Origin: Pseudomonas fluorescens | GTDB taxonomy: Bacteria > Pseudomonadota > Gammaproteobacteria > Pseudomonadales > Pseudomonadaceae | Length of the DNA: 64,000 nucleotides | Assembly (NCBI RefSeq): GCF_902497875.1 | Contig: NZ_CABVHY010000003.1 | Span: 248,001-312,000 of the forward strand | Direction: 5' to 3' | In this document: piece after piece, positions 45,323-52,534 of the stretch | Position numbering within the stretch: the stretch's first letter is position 1 | Layout of the letters: each line of letters starts with the position of its first letter | Translations under genes and position numbers: made by a program | Notes under the pieces: model-generated | Database searches by the model: none | What the model was told of the DNA's origin: nothing | What the model saw: only the letters and a program-made list of their open reading frames with translations

Positions 45323-47074
45323 TTATTCGACGCGGTTGTCGTCGGCTGCTCTCGGCCGCTGACTGACCGTTGCCGCCGGGGTTTGCAGGCTTTGCGCCAA
45401 CTCGACCAATTGCACGAACTCGCCACGCAGGCCAAACCGGTCATCACCCCGTGCGCCACGGGCCAGTGCCACGGTGTCGCTCAAGCCAAAGGCGCCGGTG
45501 TAGCGCCCGTCTTTAAGCTGCTGGGAAAATGCCGCGACTGCCGCGGCGAAGCGCAGATCATCGCTGGCCCGGGCCAATTTTCCTGGCTGCTCGCCCTGAA
45601 CGATCGGCCGTTCGATCAAGCGGCTGGCACCACCCTCCGGCAGTTGATAGCGCACTCGCAACATCGCCAGTTCGTGGGTTATTCCATCCTGCCGAGCGGC
45701 TTGCTCACGGGTGTAACGCAGCGGTTCCAGCCAGCCCTTTTCGCCTTTGGGTACGATTTCGTACAGCGCGGTGACCGTGTGCCCGGCACCGATCTCGCCC
45801 GCATCGACTTTGTCATTGCTGAAGTCTTCGCGTTTCAATGCACGATTCTCGTAACCGAGCAGCCGGTATTCACTGACCTGCGCAGGGTTGAACTCCAGTT
45901 GCAGCTTGACGTTTTTCGCCACCACGGCGAGGGTCGAGCCGAGCTGATCGACCAGCACCTTGCGCGCCTCCCGCAGGTTGTCGATGTAGGCGTAGTTGCC
46001 ATCGCCAGCGTCAGCCAGCTGCTCCATCAGCTGTTCATTGTAGTTGTCCACGCCGAACCCCAGGGTGGTCAGGGAAACGCCGGTCTTGCGTTTATCCACG
46101 GCCATTTGTTTGAGGCTGTCGAAATCGCTGACGCCAACGTTGAAGTCGCCGTCGGTGGCCAGCAGGATGCGATTGATGCCTTTGGCGATAAACCCTTGCC
46201 GGGCCATCTGATACGCCAGTTCGATACCCGAGGCACCGGCAGTCGAACCACCCGCGGTCAACTGTTCGATGGCCGTGCGGATCTTCGCCTTGTCGCGCCC
46301 GGAAGTCGGCTCCAGGACCACCCGTGATTCACCGGCATAGACCACCAACGAGACCCGATCCTGATCACGCAATTGATCGACCAACAGCTTCAGGGTGCTC
46401 TTGACCAGCGGCAGCCCTTCGCGACGATCCATGGACCCCGACACGTCCACCAGAAACACCAGATTCGCCGGCGCGAGTTCAGCCACTGCGCGATCCGAGG
46501 CCTTGATCCCGATGCGTAGCAGGCGGGTGTGGGGATTCCATGGTGATGGCGCCAGCTCAGTGGTCACGCCAAAGGGCGTGCCATCGTTTGGCTGGGCGTA
46601 ATCGTAGGGAAAGTAATTGACCATTTCCTCCAGGCGCACCGCACCTTCCGGCGGCAGGCGCCCCTGATTGAGCAAACGCCGCACGTTGGCATAGCTGCCA
46701 GTGTCGACGTCGACACTGAAGGTCGATACCGGCGCTTGGGCGACGCTCTGGATCGGGTTATCCGCCAGGGCCTGATACTGCTCGCGTTGCTCATCCCGAT
46801 AGCCCGGCGCGGAGGCTTCACCGGCCGCTATTGGCGCGTACATCGTGGCAGGCGCGGGCATCGCTCCCAGGCTGCGCTTGGCCAGTGTCGCATCCGCCTT
46901 CAGCGCCTCGCTTTGCACCGAGGATTTCGCTTCGCTGTGCAGCGCCCCTTGGGTCGGCGACTGAGGGGCAGCGGTGTCGGGTTTGGATGACACACCACAG
47001 CCGGCAATCGCCAGCAGCAACCCGGCGGCGAAACCCTGTGCGGCCGGGCGGAAAAAATGCAGAGGAAGTGACAT
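45323..47074 (-). CDS. YfbK-type VWA-domain lipoprotein
   Basis: This 583-residue exported lipoprotein has signal peptide AAGLLLAIAGC with a lipobox cysteine. It then has a low-complexity linker, the YfbK N-terminal segment (FSVDVDTGSYANVRRLLNQG, FPYDYAQP), a von Willebrand A domain with a complete MIDAS metal site (DVSGSMDRREG and TGRDK...TDGDFNVGVSD), and a C-terminal DUF3520 segment. Such proteins may act in envelope assembly or stress sensing. It precedes the ECF sigma/anti-sigma pair, a layout suggesting it is the sensor or target of that system. The start used has GAGGT upstream; an ATG 33 bases earlier lacks spacing. Confidence 0.88.
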   Translation of the reverse strand: MSLPLHFFRPAAQGFAAGLLLAIAGCGVSSKPDTAAPQSPTQGALHSEAKSSVQSEALKADATLAKRSLGAMPAPATMYAPIAAGEASAPGYRDEQREQYQALADNPIQSVAQAPVSTFSVDVDTGSYANVRRLLNQGRLPPEGAVRLEEMVNYFPYDYAQPNDGTPFGVTTELAPSPWNPHTRLLRIGIKASDRAVAELAPANLVFLVDVSGSMDRREGLPLVKSTLKLLVDQLRDQDRVSLVVYAGESRVVLEPTSGRDKAKIRTAIEQLTAGGSTAGASGIELAYQMARQGFIAKGINRILLATDGDFNVGVSDFDSLKQMAVDKRKTGVSLTTLGFGVDNYNEQLMEQLADAGDGNYAYIDNLREARKVLVDQLGSTLAVVAKNVKLQLEFNPAQVSEYRLLGYENRALKREDFSNDKVDAGEIGAGHTVTALYEIVPKGEKGWLEPLRYTREQAARQDGITHELAMLRVRYQLPEGGASRLIERPIVQGEQPGKLARASDDLRFAAAVAAFSQQLKDGRYTGAFGLSDTVALARGARGDDRFGLRGEFVQLVELAQSLQTPAATVSQRPRAADDNRVE

Positions 47075-47159
47075 GTGGCTGACCTCGGGAGGAAATGATC
47101 CATTCATCCTCTGAGACGGACAGCCCTGGCGATTCGGGTTAAGTCCCGAAGAATATTTT

Positions 47160-47720
47160 TCAGCGCTGGTAACGCCGCACCACGCTGCTGTTGCGCAGCA
47201 CATGGCCTTTGATCTTCTCCATCAGCTGCGCCCGGGTCAGGCCCGCGGGCAACGCATCTGGCGCGAGATCGAGGGCATAGATCTGGATCACATAGTGATG
47301 AGCACTGTCGCCGACCGGCGGGCATGGACCGGCATAGGTGGTGGTGTTTTTGCTGTTGGTCCCACCGAGCCCTTCGAGGGTCGATTGGTCACTCGCCCCG
47401 GAGGCGATAACGCGAGTCGTGGCAGCGATGCCGTAATGCACCCAGTGATCGACCCCCAGGCCTTTTTGGCCATCCGGGTCGTGCATGACAATGGCGTAGC
47501 TGGTGGTGCCCTTGGTCCCATCGCTCCAGCTCAGCGCCGGAGAAACATTTTGCCCGCCACAATCGTTGGCATCGCTGGCATTGGCCTGGCTGAACAGCGC
47601 ATTGTCCGGCGCCCCGGGAGTCGTCAGCGTGAAGCGTTCCTGGGCCTGGGCAGGCAGTTGCAGAGATAGCATGAGCGCGCTGGCAGCCAGCCAGGTAGTG
47701 AGCGGAATACGTCGGGACAT
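47160..47720 (-). CDS. YbhB/YbcL-family (PEBP-like) exported protein
   Basis: This 186-residue protein has a signal peptide (about 27 residues, ending AQAQ-E) and the phosphatidylethanolamine-binding-protein fold of bacterial YbhB/YbcL. Visible motifs are SPALSWSDGTKGTTSYAIVMHDPD, the VHYGIAATT strand and the YAGPCPPVGDSAHHYVIQIYAL segment with the DPD and GPCPP anion-site motifs. A ribosome site AAGG precedes the ATG; the longer frame to 47831 is not used. It is likely cotranscribed with the VWA gene that follows 85 bases later. The ligand is unknown. Confidence 0.92.
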   Translation of the reverse strand: MSRRIPLTTWLAASALMLSLQLPAQAQERFTLTTPGAPDNALFSQANASDANDCGGQNVSPALSWSDGTKGTTSYAIVMHDPDGQKGLGVDHWVHYGIAATTRVIASGASDQSTLEGLGGTNSKNTTTYAGPCPPVGDSAHHYVIQIYALDLAPDALPAGLTRAQLMEKIKGHVLRNSSVVRRYQR

Positions 47721-47831
47721 GAAAGGCGCCTTCTGCGGATGGGATCGTCGTGGGGCCTGGAAACTATAGCCTGCTTGATGGACCCTGCGCCGAGCAGGCC
47801 TGGGACTTGACGTAGGCGCCGCGCAAAACAA

Positions 47832-47869
47832 AACGCCCAGCCGACCCGCTGATGCGGAAGCTGGGCGTT
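47832..47869 (-). terminator. Terminator of the DUF945 gene
   Basis: AACGCCCAGC and GCTGGGCGTT form a ten-base stem around a 17-base loop. On the minus strand it is followed by a T-rich TTGTTTTG stretch. Confidence 0.75.
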
Positions 47870-47911
47870 CGGCTGGAACGTGCGACTGTTTCAGCTACCC
47901 CGGGAAGCGGC

Positions 47912-49423
47912 TTACTGAACGGCGCCAGCGCCACCCAGTGTGTTCATCACGAAGCCGATAAACTGCTCAACGGTCATCTTCTGGCCGTTGAAATCCACCT
48001 GATTATTGGCATAGCGCAGTTTGGAGACGATGTTGTTGCCGTCCAGTGTCGCCAGTTGAGTCCCCACCGCCATGCTGCTGACCATGTCACTGGCCATGGT
48101 CGCTTGTTCGGCAATGACCTTGGCATCGGTCTGACCTTCAATCTGTGCCTGCACACTGGCAACGTCGGCGATCATCGGCTTGGACATCAGCAGATTGAAG
48201 TCCAACAGCGCAATCAGCTGCTTGCCCACTTCAACGGGCGGCAGGTCCATCGATTGCGGCCTGGCCAGATCGACCACCAGGCTCATACGGCTTTCACCGT
48301 TGGCGGTCTTGAACGACAGGTTTTCCATGGCGATCTGCGGTTTGGCATCCAGCAGTTTCTCCAGATCAGTCTTGACCTGGGCCTGCTCGGCTTCGCTCAA
48401 CATCAGCTCTGGCGCCGGCTCACCGGCGGCAGCTGCTGCGGCGGCGGCAGCCTCGTAGGGCTGAAGTTTGCTCTGATAAACCTGCACCAGCGACAGGGTG
48501 GCCGGAATATCGAGGTTTTTCAGGCTCCAGGCCATGTTCGCCGCGCCGACAGCCTTGCCGTTGTAGAGAATTTCACCCACCTTGTAATCGGCACGACCCG
48601 CGGCATTAGTCCCGGACTCGTGGGTTGAGCTCTTCAGTTCGGCGTTTTTGAAGGTCACTACCGCCTGCTTCTCACCAAAAGTGGTCTTGGTGCTGGTCAA
48701 CTCGAGCGTGTTTTGCCCCAGGTAATAGCCATAGCTGCTTTTGTCGAGGTTGCTGGCCATGGTCAGGCCATTGAGTTCGATCAGTACGGGCGTCTGGTCC
48801 TCGGCGACCGTCGACAGCGTGAGGCTGTCCATGTAGCCCTTGGCTTTGACCTGCTGCGCTTTGGCGCTGGCGTCAACATCGAGGTTCAGGCCGGAAAACT
48901 TCAGATTGGATTTCTCATCCAGCGCCACCTCAAGCGGCAGCAGCTCAAGCTTGCTGTTGGTGGAGTTGTCATAACCGATGTTGACCACACCCTTGACTGG
49001 GGCAGCACCCTGGGTGGCAGCGAACCATTTTTCGGTGAGCGGGGTCTTTTCCAGCTCGTAGTGACTGGTCGCCAGCACCGGCAACCACTTGAGCGCGATC
49101 AGACGCGAAAAAGGCAGCGGGCCGTGTTCGATATGGTCGACGAACAGCAATTCGACGCCTTCAGGGCGGTCGGTGAACATCTCGCCCTGACCTTTGAGGC
49201 GATAGTGCGCGGTACTGCTGAATAACCGGCGGTCCAGCGAGACCAGTTCCAGGGTGGCATTGCCTTTGGAGCCAACCAGGGCGGTCTGCAGCTCAGTATT
49301 GGCATCGGCGATCGACGTTTGCAGCACCCCTTCCAGTTTGGTGCCGGTGTACCAGGCGCCACCGGCGCTGATTGCACCTACCGCGACAACAATTGCTAAC
49401 AGTACGCCTGCTGATTTATTCAT
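47912..49423 (-). CDS. YdgA-family (DUF945) periplasmic protein
   Basis: This 503-residue protein begins with an N-terminal membrane segment or signal (SAGVLLAIVVAVGAISAGGAWYTG) with a C-terminal domain in the periplasm. The sequence follows the YdgA/DUF945 pattern: TGTKLEGVLQ near the start, repeated beta-strand units ending with YKVGEI, an Ala-rich helical spacer near 325-345, and a late QVDFNGQKMTVEQFIGFV segment. No enzymatic motif is visible. Function in E. coli YdgA is not clear. It is monocistronic, with its own terminator. Confidence 0.85.
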   Translation of the reverse strand: MNKSAGVLLAIVVAVGAISAGGAWYTGTKLEGVLQTSIADANTELQTALVGSKGNATLELVSLDRRLFSSTAHYRLKGQGEMFTDRPEGVELLFVDHIEHGPLPFSRLIALKWLPVLATSHYELEKTPLTEKWFAATQGAAPVKGVVNIGYDNSTNSKLELLPLEVALDEKSNLKFSGLNLDVDASAKAQQVKAKGYMDSLTLSTVAEDQTPVLIELNGLTMASNLDKSSYGYYLGQNTLELTSTKTTFGEKQAVVTFKNAELKSSTHESGTNAAGRADYKVGEILYNGKAVGAANMAWSLKNLDIPATLSLVQVYQSKLQPYEAAAAAAAAAGEPAPELMLSEAEQAQVKTDLEKLLDAKPQIAMENLSFKTANGESRMSLVVDLARPQSMDLPPVEVGKQLIALLDFNLLMSKPMIADVASVQAQIEGQTDAKVIAEQATMASDMVSSMAVGTQLATLDGNNIVSKLRYANNQVDFNGQKMTVEQFIGFVMNTLGGAGAVQ

Positions 49424-49657
49424 GCTTTACCCGATCAATGTCCGTTGTTGAGTGTGGCGGTCTTCCCTGAACCCTTGACGGGTTGCGGCTCGACTCCGCT
49501 AAAAGTGCTGGGAGATTAGCATTTGCGCTGCAGGGCGACCCAACCTTTGAAGGGGGAAAAGTCGCTGATTATGTATTCGGTCATGACCCGAGGAAGGTGA
49601 GTGGCGGGTTGATAGCGAGGAAATCTGGCCGTCTTCTTCGAAGGCGTCGGCACGGGC

Positions 49658-50290
49658 TCAGGAATACTCCACTTCCATCTCATCGAGCTGATGATCAAAA
49701 CTCTTCAGCCGCGCGGTCCAGGTGTACACCAGCACTTCGAAATCCCGGCTGATCACCGTCCCGCCCAGTGATTCGCTGCGCGTGTCATGGAAATCCAGCT
49801 GATAACGTTCCCGGGCCATGGCGCTGGCGACGTCGCAGAGTTCGCGGGCGTTATTGAACCAGTGCCGACCGTCGGCCACTTGTTTGTCGAGGGCCAGGCA
49901 CTGGCGCTTCAAGGCTTCCAGGCTTTTTTCCAGGGGGGTGCCGGTGAGCTCGCCCATGACTTCCTGGAAGGTGCGCCCCGGCTGCCAGTAACTGCCCCAG
50001 AAATAGCGATCGAATACCGTTTCGACTCGGCGCAGCGCGACCTTGGTGTCCCAAATCATCACCAGGGTCTTGCCTTGTTCGAGCTGTTTTTTCTTGATCT
50101 TCTGACCCTGAAGCGAAGCCCAGGCGAACATCACCATCGCCAGCACCGCAATCAACGCCACCGCGCTGTCGAGGAAGAGCAGCGCCTTGTCGATCTGATG
50201 CGCCAGCATGATCCCGTAGAAATAGGTGGCAGAGAGCAGCACCACCGCAGCGATGGCGCACCAGAAGCCGGGAGCGTAAGGGTTTTTCAT
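49658..50290 (-). CDS. Hypothetical membrane protein with long cytoplasmic tail
   Basis: This protein of about 210 residues has two membrane helices near its N-terminus (GFWCAIAAVVLLSATYFYGIML and ALLFLDSAVALIAVLAMVMFAW) and a charged, helical soluble part with FWGSYWQPGRTFQEVMGEL and a conserved-looking WTARLKSFDHQLDEMEVEYS end. The start at 50290 is chosen for its MKNPYAPGF opening; ATGs up to 26 codons upstream are possible. It lies between the DUF945 gene and the ParD/ParE pair. I recognise no family. Confidence 0.6.
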   Translation of the reverse strand: MKNPYAPGFWCAIAAVVLLSATYFYGIMLAHQIDKALLFLDSAVALIAVLAMVMFAWASLQGQKIKKKQLEQGKTLVMIWDTKVALRRVETVFDRYFWGSYWQPGRTFQEVMGELTGTPLEKSLEALKRQCLALDKQVADGRHWFNNARELCDVASAMARERYQLDFHDTRSESLGGTVISRDFEVLVYTWTARLKSFDHQLDEMEVEYS

Positions 50291-50540
50291 TATTTGAATC
50301 CCCATGACCATCGCGAATCCAGATCCATGGACAGGCGCAAACCGCCGCGCGTCCACCCAACTGTTCAAAGCATAGCAACGGCCTCAGGGTTTCGTGTGCT
50401 CAGAACCTTGCGTTCGTCTGCTTTCCCAATCATCGCCCGCTCCAGACCATTCGCGGGCTTGTCCGCTGAAGACGGACTGCCAGTTGATCGGTTCTCTGAC
50501 CGTCAGTCGCGGTAGTATAGGCTCAGTAATGACTTGGTAA

Positions 50541-50562
50541 TGAAGATGTATATACTTCGTCA
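50541..50562 (+). promoter_or_regulatory. Near-palindromic operator of the ParD/ParE pair
   Basis: A 22-base site centred on GTATATAC (50549-50556) is identical to its complement at 18 of 22 positions. It lies 26 bases before the antitoxin start and includes TATACT, a possible -10 element, so binding would block transcription. Confidence 0.6.
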
Positions 50563-50587
50563 GTATCAGCGCTCGGAGATTGAATCC

Positions 50588-50866
50588 ATGTCAAAACAAG
50601 CCGTCTTTACAATGAAACTCGAACCCGAGTTGCGTGACCAATTCATGGCCGAAGCCGAAGCATCCCATCGCCCTGCCTCACAAATTGTTCGAGAAATGAT
50701 GCGCCAGTTCGTTCAAACACAACGAGAGTCGCGCGAATACGAAGAATTTTTGCAACGAAAAGTCGAAGGCGCTCGCGCCTCAATGCGCGCGGGTAATGGC
50801 CTATCCAACGAGGATGTGGAAGCTGAGTTCGCTGCCAGACGCACTCGGGCAGCCATTCAAGAATGA
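50588..50866 (+). CDS. ParD/RHH-type antitoxin
   Basis: This 92-residue protein has an N-terminal ribbon-helix-helix (KQAVFTMKLEPELRDQFMAEAEASHRPASQIVREMMRQFV) for DNA binding as a dimer, and a charged C-terminal helix that would wrap the toxin (FLQRKVEGARASMRAGNGLSNEDVEAEFAARR). The start is at 50588 with GGAG nearby; a frame beginning at 50534 runs through the operator and is not used. It overlaps the toxin gene by four bases. It is expected to repress its own promoter at the palindrome just upstream. Confidence 0.9.
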   Translation: MSKQAVFTMKLEPELRDQFMAEAEASHRPASQIVREMMRQFVQTQRESREYEEFLQRKVEGARASMRAGNGLSNEDVEAEFAARRTRAAIQE

Positions 50867-51153
50867 AGATAAATTGGACGCCTGAAGCAGCACAGGATCG
50901 TGCAGACATATGGGACTACATCTCTGCCGTAAACCCAAAGGCAGCAATAGAAATGGACAAGCGATTCAGCGACTCGCTCTCTCTTCTATCTCAACATCCG
51001 GAAATCGGTCCCATCGGAATCGTTGCCGGTACTCGTGAACTGATACCTCATCAGAGCTATCGCCTGGTTTACGAATTGGATCAAGATACCGTATGGATAC
51101 TGGCATTGGTCCATACCGCTCGCCAGTGGCCTGCGGAGCAAGGAATCACATAA
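50863..51153 (+). CDS. ParE/RelE-family toxin
   Basis: This 96-residue protein has the ParE/RelE fold: the opening MKINWTPEAAQDRADIWDYI helix-pair, a central GPIGIVAGTRELIPHQSYRLVYELD strand set, and VWILALVHTARQWP at the end. ParE toxins poison DNA gyrase and RelE toxins cut mRNA on ribosomes; the sequence alone does not fix which applies, though the HTARQWP ending is ParE-like. Complete and in frame with its antitoxin, it should be an active type II module. Confidence 0.9.
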   Translation: MKINWTPEAAQDRADIWDYISAVNPKAAIEMDKRFSDSLSLLSQHPEIGPIGIVAGTRELIPHQSYRLVYELDQDTVWILALVHTARQWPAEQGIT

Positions 51154-51572
51154 CGCAAATTCCCTTCCCACCTCTTCAGTGAGCCCCACTGGTTGCGTTC
51201 CAGCGCAAGAGCATGGGAACGATCAGATCAGTGAGTAACCGCGGTTCGCGGGCAAGCTCGCCCACAGGTATTGCGCGATCCTTGTGGGAGCGGGCTTGCC
51301 GATCAGTTAAGACGTTACGCGAACCGTAGCAGCTGGCGAAGCCTGCGTCCGGCTGCGCAGCAGCCGTAAAATCAGGCGCTATGGTATTCCAGAGGAACCG
51401 TGCAAGCAGGATTTATGACTGCTGCGCCCGAACGCGGACCGAGCCGAACGCAGCCTTCGGCAGCTGCTACGGGGGACAGTGCTTAACCTGAAACTTCTTA
51501 ACTGAATGGCCTTGGGGCTTGCCCGCGAAGACGGGCAGACCGTCGACAACTCTCTCAGTCAAAAACGAGTGT
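51154..51572. repeat. 419-bp mosaic of REP fragments from several families
   Basis: No gene is seen. Between the toxin and the next gene lie pieces of at least three repeat families: GCGGGCAAGCTCGCCCACAG and its partner GTGGGAGCGGGCTTGCC (51247-51300), a GTAGCAGCTGGCGAAGCCTGC...GGCAGCTGCTAC inverted pair (51327-51471) enclosing CTGCTGCGC repeats, and a lone GGGCTTGCCCGCGAAGACG near 51515. Confidence 0.7.
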
Positions 51573-51851
51573 TCAAGTCGTCTTCAACGCCTGTGCGGTC
51601 AAGCGATGCTGCACTTCTTCCATCATGTCCAAGCCGTCTCTCAACGACACAAACGCCGCATTGATGAAGCGGTAAAGATCCTGATCGTCGATATCGCGGA
51701 TGGTGACCGAGGTGAGGGTTTCCAGCAGATCGGTGCCGATACGGATGCGGCTACAGGCTGTTTCGTGGAGCAAATGGGTCGCAGCAAGGGTGTTGAAGGT
51801 TAGAACAGAGGCGGCGGTGGGGTTTGATGTCAGGGGGCGGTACGGGGTCAT
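51573..51851 (-). CDS. Small Pseudomonas protein behind a structured leader
   Basis: This 92-residue protein has an N-terminal polar part and a helical body (NTLAATHLLHETACSRIRIGTDLLETLTSVT, then DLYRFINAAFVSLRDGLDMMEEVQHRL). It may belong to the small DUF3077/DUF6124-type proteins that occur in many copies in pseudomonads, but I cannot confirm this. The start has TTTGGAG eight bases upstream. That site lies directly after a long 5' leader with strong predicted secondary structure (51852-52089), so translation is probably controlled there. Function is unknown. Confidence 0.7.
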   Translation of the reverse strand: MTPYRPLTSNPTAASVLTFNTLAATHLLHETACSRIRIGTDLLETLTSVTIRDIDDQDLYRFINAAFVSLRDGLDMMEEVQHRLTAQALKTT

Positions 51852-52089
51852 TTTTTACTCCAAAGTTGGTATTGGAGCTGCCAGCAATCGTCGCCAAACG
51901 AAATTAGGGTGGCAGCTGTACGCAGGTTGGCGAACCGGTCAATACCAAACCCGGCAGACCCGAAGGTCTCCCGCGCACAGCCGCCATAAAACAGATCGCC
52001 CGCACGGAGAGTGCAAGCAATGGGTTCAGGGCGCAGGTGCGCTGATATTGACTAGGATCGCCAAATCCTGTCGCCGATATGCGGCGACG
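51852..52089 (-). ncRNA. Structured 5' leader with UUCG hairpin and pseudoknot
   Basis: Read on the minus strand from the promoter at 52096-52125, the leader starts with a hairpin (GTCGCCG/CGGCGAC, 52070-52088). Near 51955-51969 comes AGACC-TTCG-GGTCT, a very stable UUCG tetraloop hairpin. Then three pairings occur in the order A B C B' C' A'. TTGGTATTG (51948-51940) pairs with CAATACCAA (51874-51866), TCGCCAA (51933-51927) with TTGGCGA (51897-51891), and AGCTGCC (51917-51911) with GGCAGCT (51882-51876). B and C interleave, giving a pseudoknot inside stem A. Stem A ends just before the ribosome binding site. A 27-codon frame (51904-51987) lies inside. This reads as a cis-acting regulatory RNA; no ligand is known to me. 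Confidence 0.6.
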
Positions 52090-52095
52090 GGGCGA

Positions 52096-52125
52096 ACTAT
52101 AGAAGGGATGGTTCGGGGTCTGCAA
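52096..52125 (-). promoter_or_regulatory. Candidate promoter of the structured leader
   Basis: On the minus strand TTGCAG (52125-52120) and TATAGT (52101-52096) are 18 bases apart, a good match to a sigma-70 promoter. Transcription would start near 52089, giving a leader of about 240 bases. Confidence 0.6.
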
Positions 52126-52151
52126 CCAAACAGGCTGGCCGCTTACTTTTC

Positions 52152-52255
52152 CTAGCGTTTTTTAGCTCGTTCGTACACCGCACTGCGCTCACGCTTACCA
52201 ACGGCGACCACCACTCCTTGCGTGCGGACGGCAGGAATTCAAGCTTATAGGTCAT
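52152..52255 (-). pseudogene. RelE toxin remnant with internal deletion
   Basis: Only the two ends of a RelE-type toxin gene remain. From the ATG at 52255, overlapping the antitoxin end, the frame reads MTYKLEFLPSARKEW, the standard start of such toxins. After the tryptophan the frame shifts: another frame gives VVAVGKRERSAVYERAKKR followed by TAG at 52154-52152, the standard end. About 50 residues in the middle are missing. The join lies at a GTGG repeat (about 52207-52214), consistent with deletion between short repeats. The toxin must be inactive. Confidence 0.85.
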
Positions 52256-52490
52256 CCAGGCTTACCGGTACGGGTGTCTCATGGCTACGAGCGCGGACGA
52301 TTTCGGCCAGCTCCAGGTCGTCCAAACGCTCCATCATGGCTTCGAACACATCGGCCGGAACCATGTAGCCCATGACACGATTGTGATTCAGCACCGCAAC
52401 CGCCCCACCGTGGGCACCACTCAACACCGCTGAGGGGTTTTTCTTCAACTCGGACACACTGACGGCCATGTCGGCCAGAACACTCTGCAT
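52245..52490 (-). CDS. Phd/YefM-family antitoxin, orphaned
   Basis: This 81-residue antitoxin has the Phd/YefM N-terminal fold (LADMAVSVSELKKNPSAVL, then GAVAVLNHNRVMGYMVPADVFEAMMERLDD) and a C-terminal tail ELAEIVRARSHETPVPVSLDDL that would bind a RelE toxin. The toxin gene following it is a deletion scar, so the antitoxin is complete but without a partner here. Its start codon lies next to a perfect inverted repeat. It may still repress its own promoter, or neutralise a related toxin elsewhere. Confidence 0.92.
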   Translation of the reverse strand: MQSVLADMAVSVSELKKNPSAVLSGAHGGAVAVLNHNRVMGYMVPADVFEAMMERLDDLELAEIVRARSHETPVPVSLDDL

Positions 52491-52518
52491 AATAAAGACC
52501 TCTATTTAGGTCTTTATT
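52491..52518 (-). promoter_or_regulatory. Perfect 11-bp inverted repeat over the antitoxin ribosome site
   Basis: AATAAAGACCT and AGGTCTTTATT flank a six-base spacer. The right-hand arm as transcribed contains GAGGT, the antitoxin's own ribosome binding site, and ends directly at its ATG. The DNA form is a likely operator, and the RNA form would be a hairpin hiding the ribosome site. Confidence 0.7.
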
Positions 52519-52534
52519 CTGGTCTATCTGTGGC

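Noticed and set aside
51904..52125. A 73-codon minus-strand frame over the structured leader
   Set aside because: It has no ribosome site, its start coincides with the promoter -35 region, and the sequence is better explained as RNA structure. The inner 27-codon part is kept only as an alternative.
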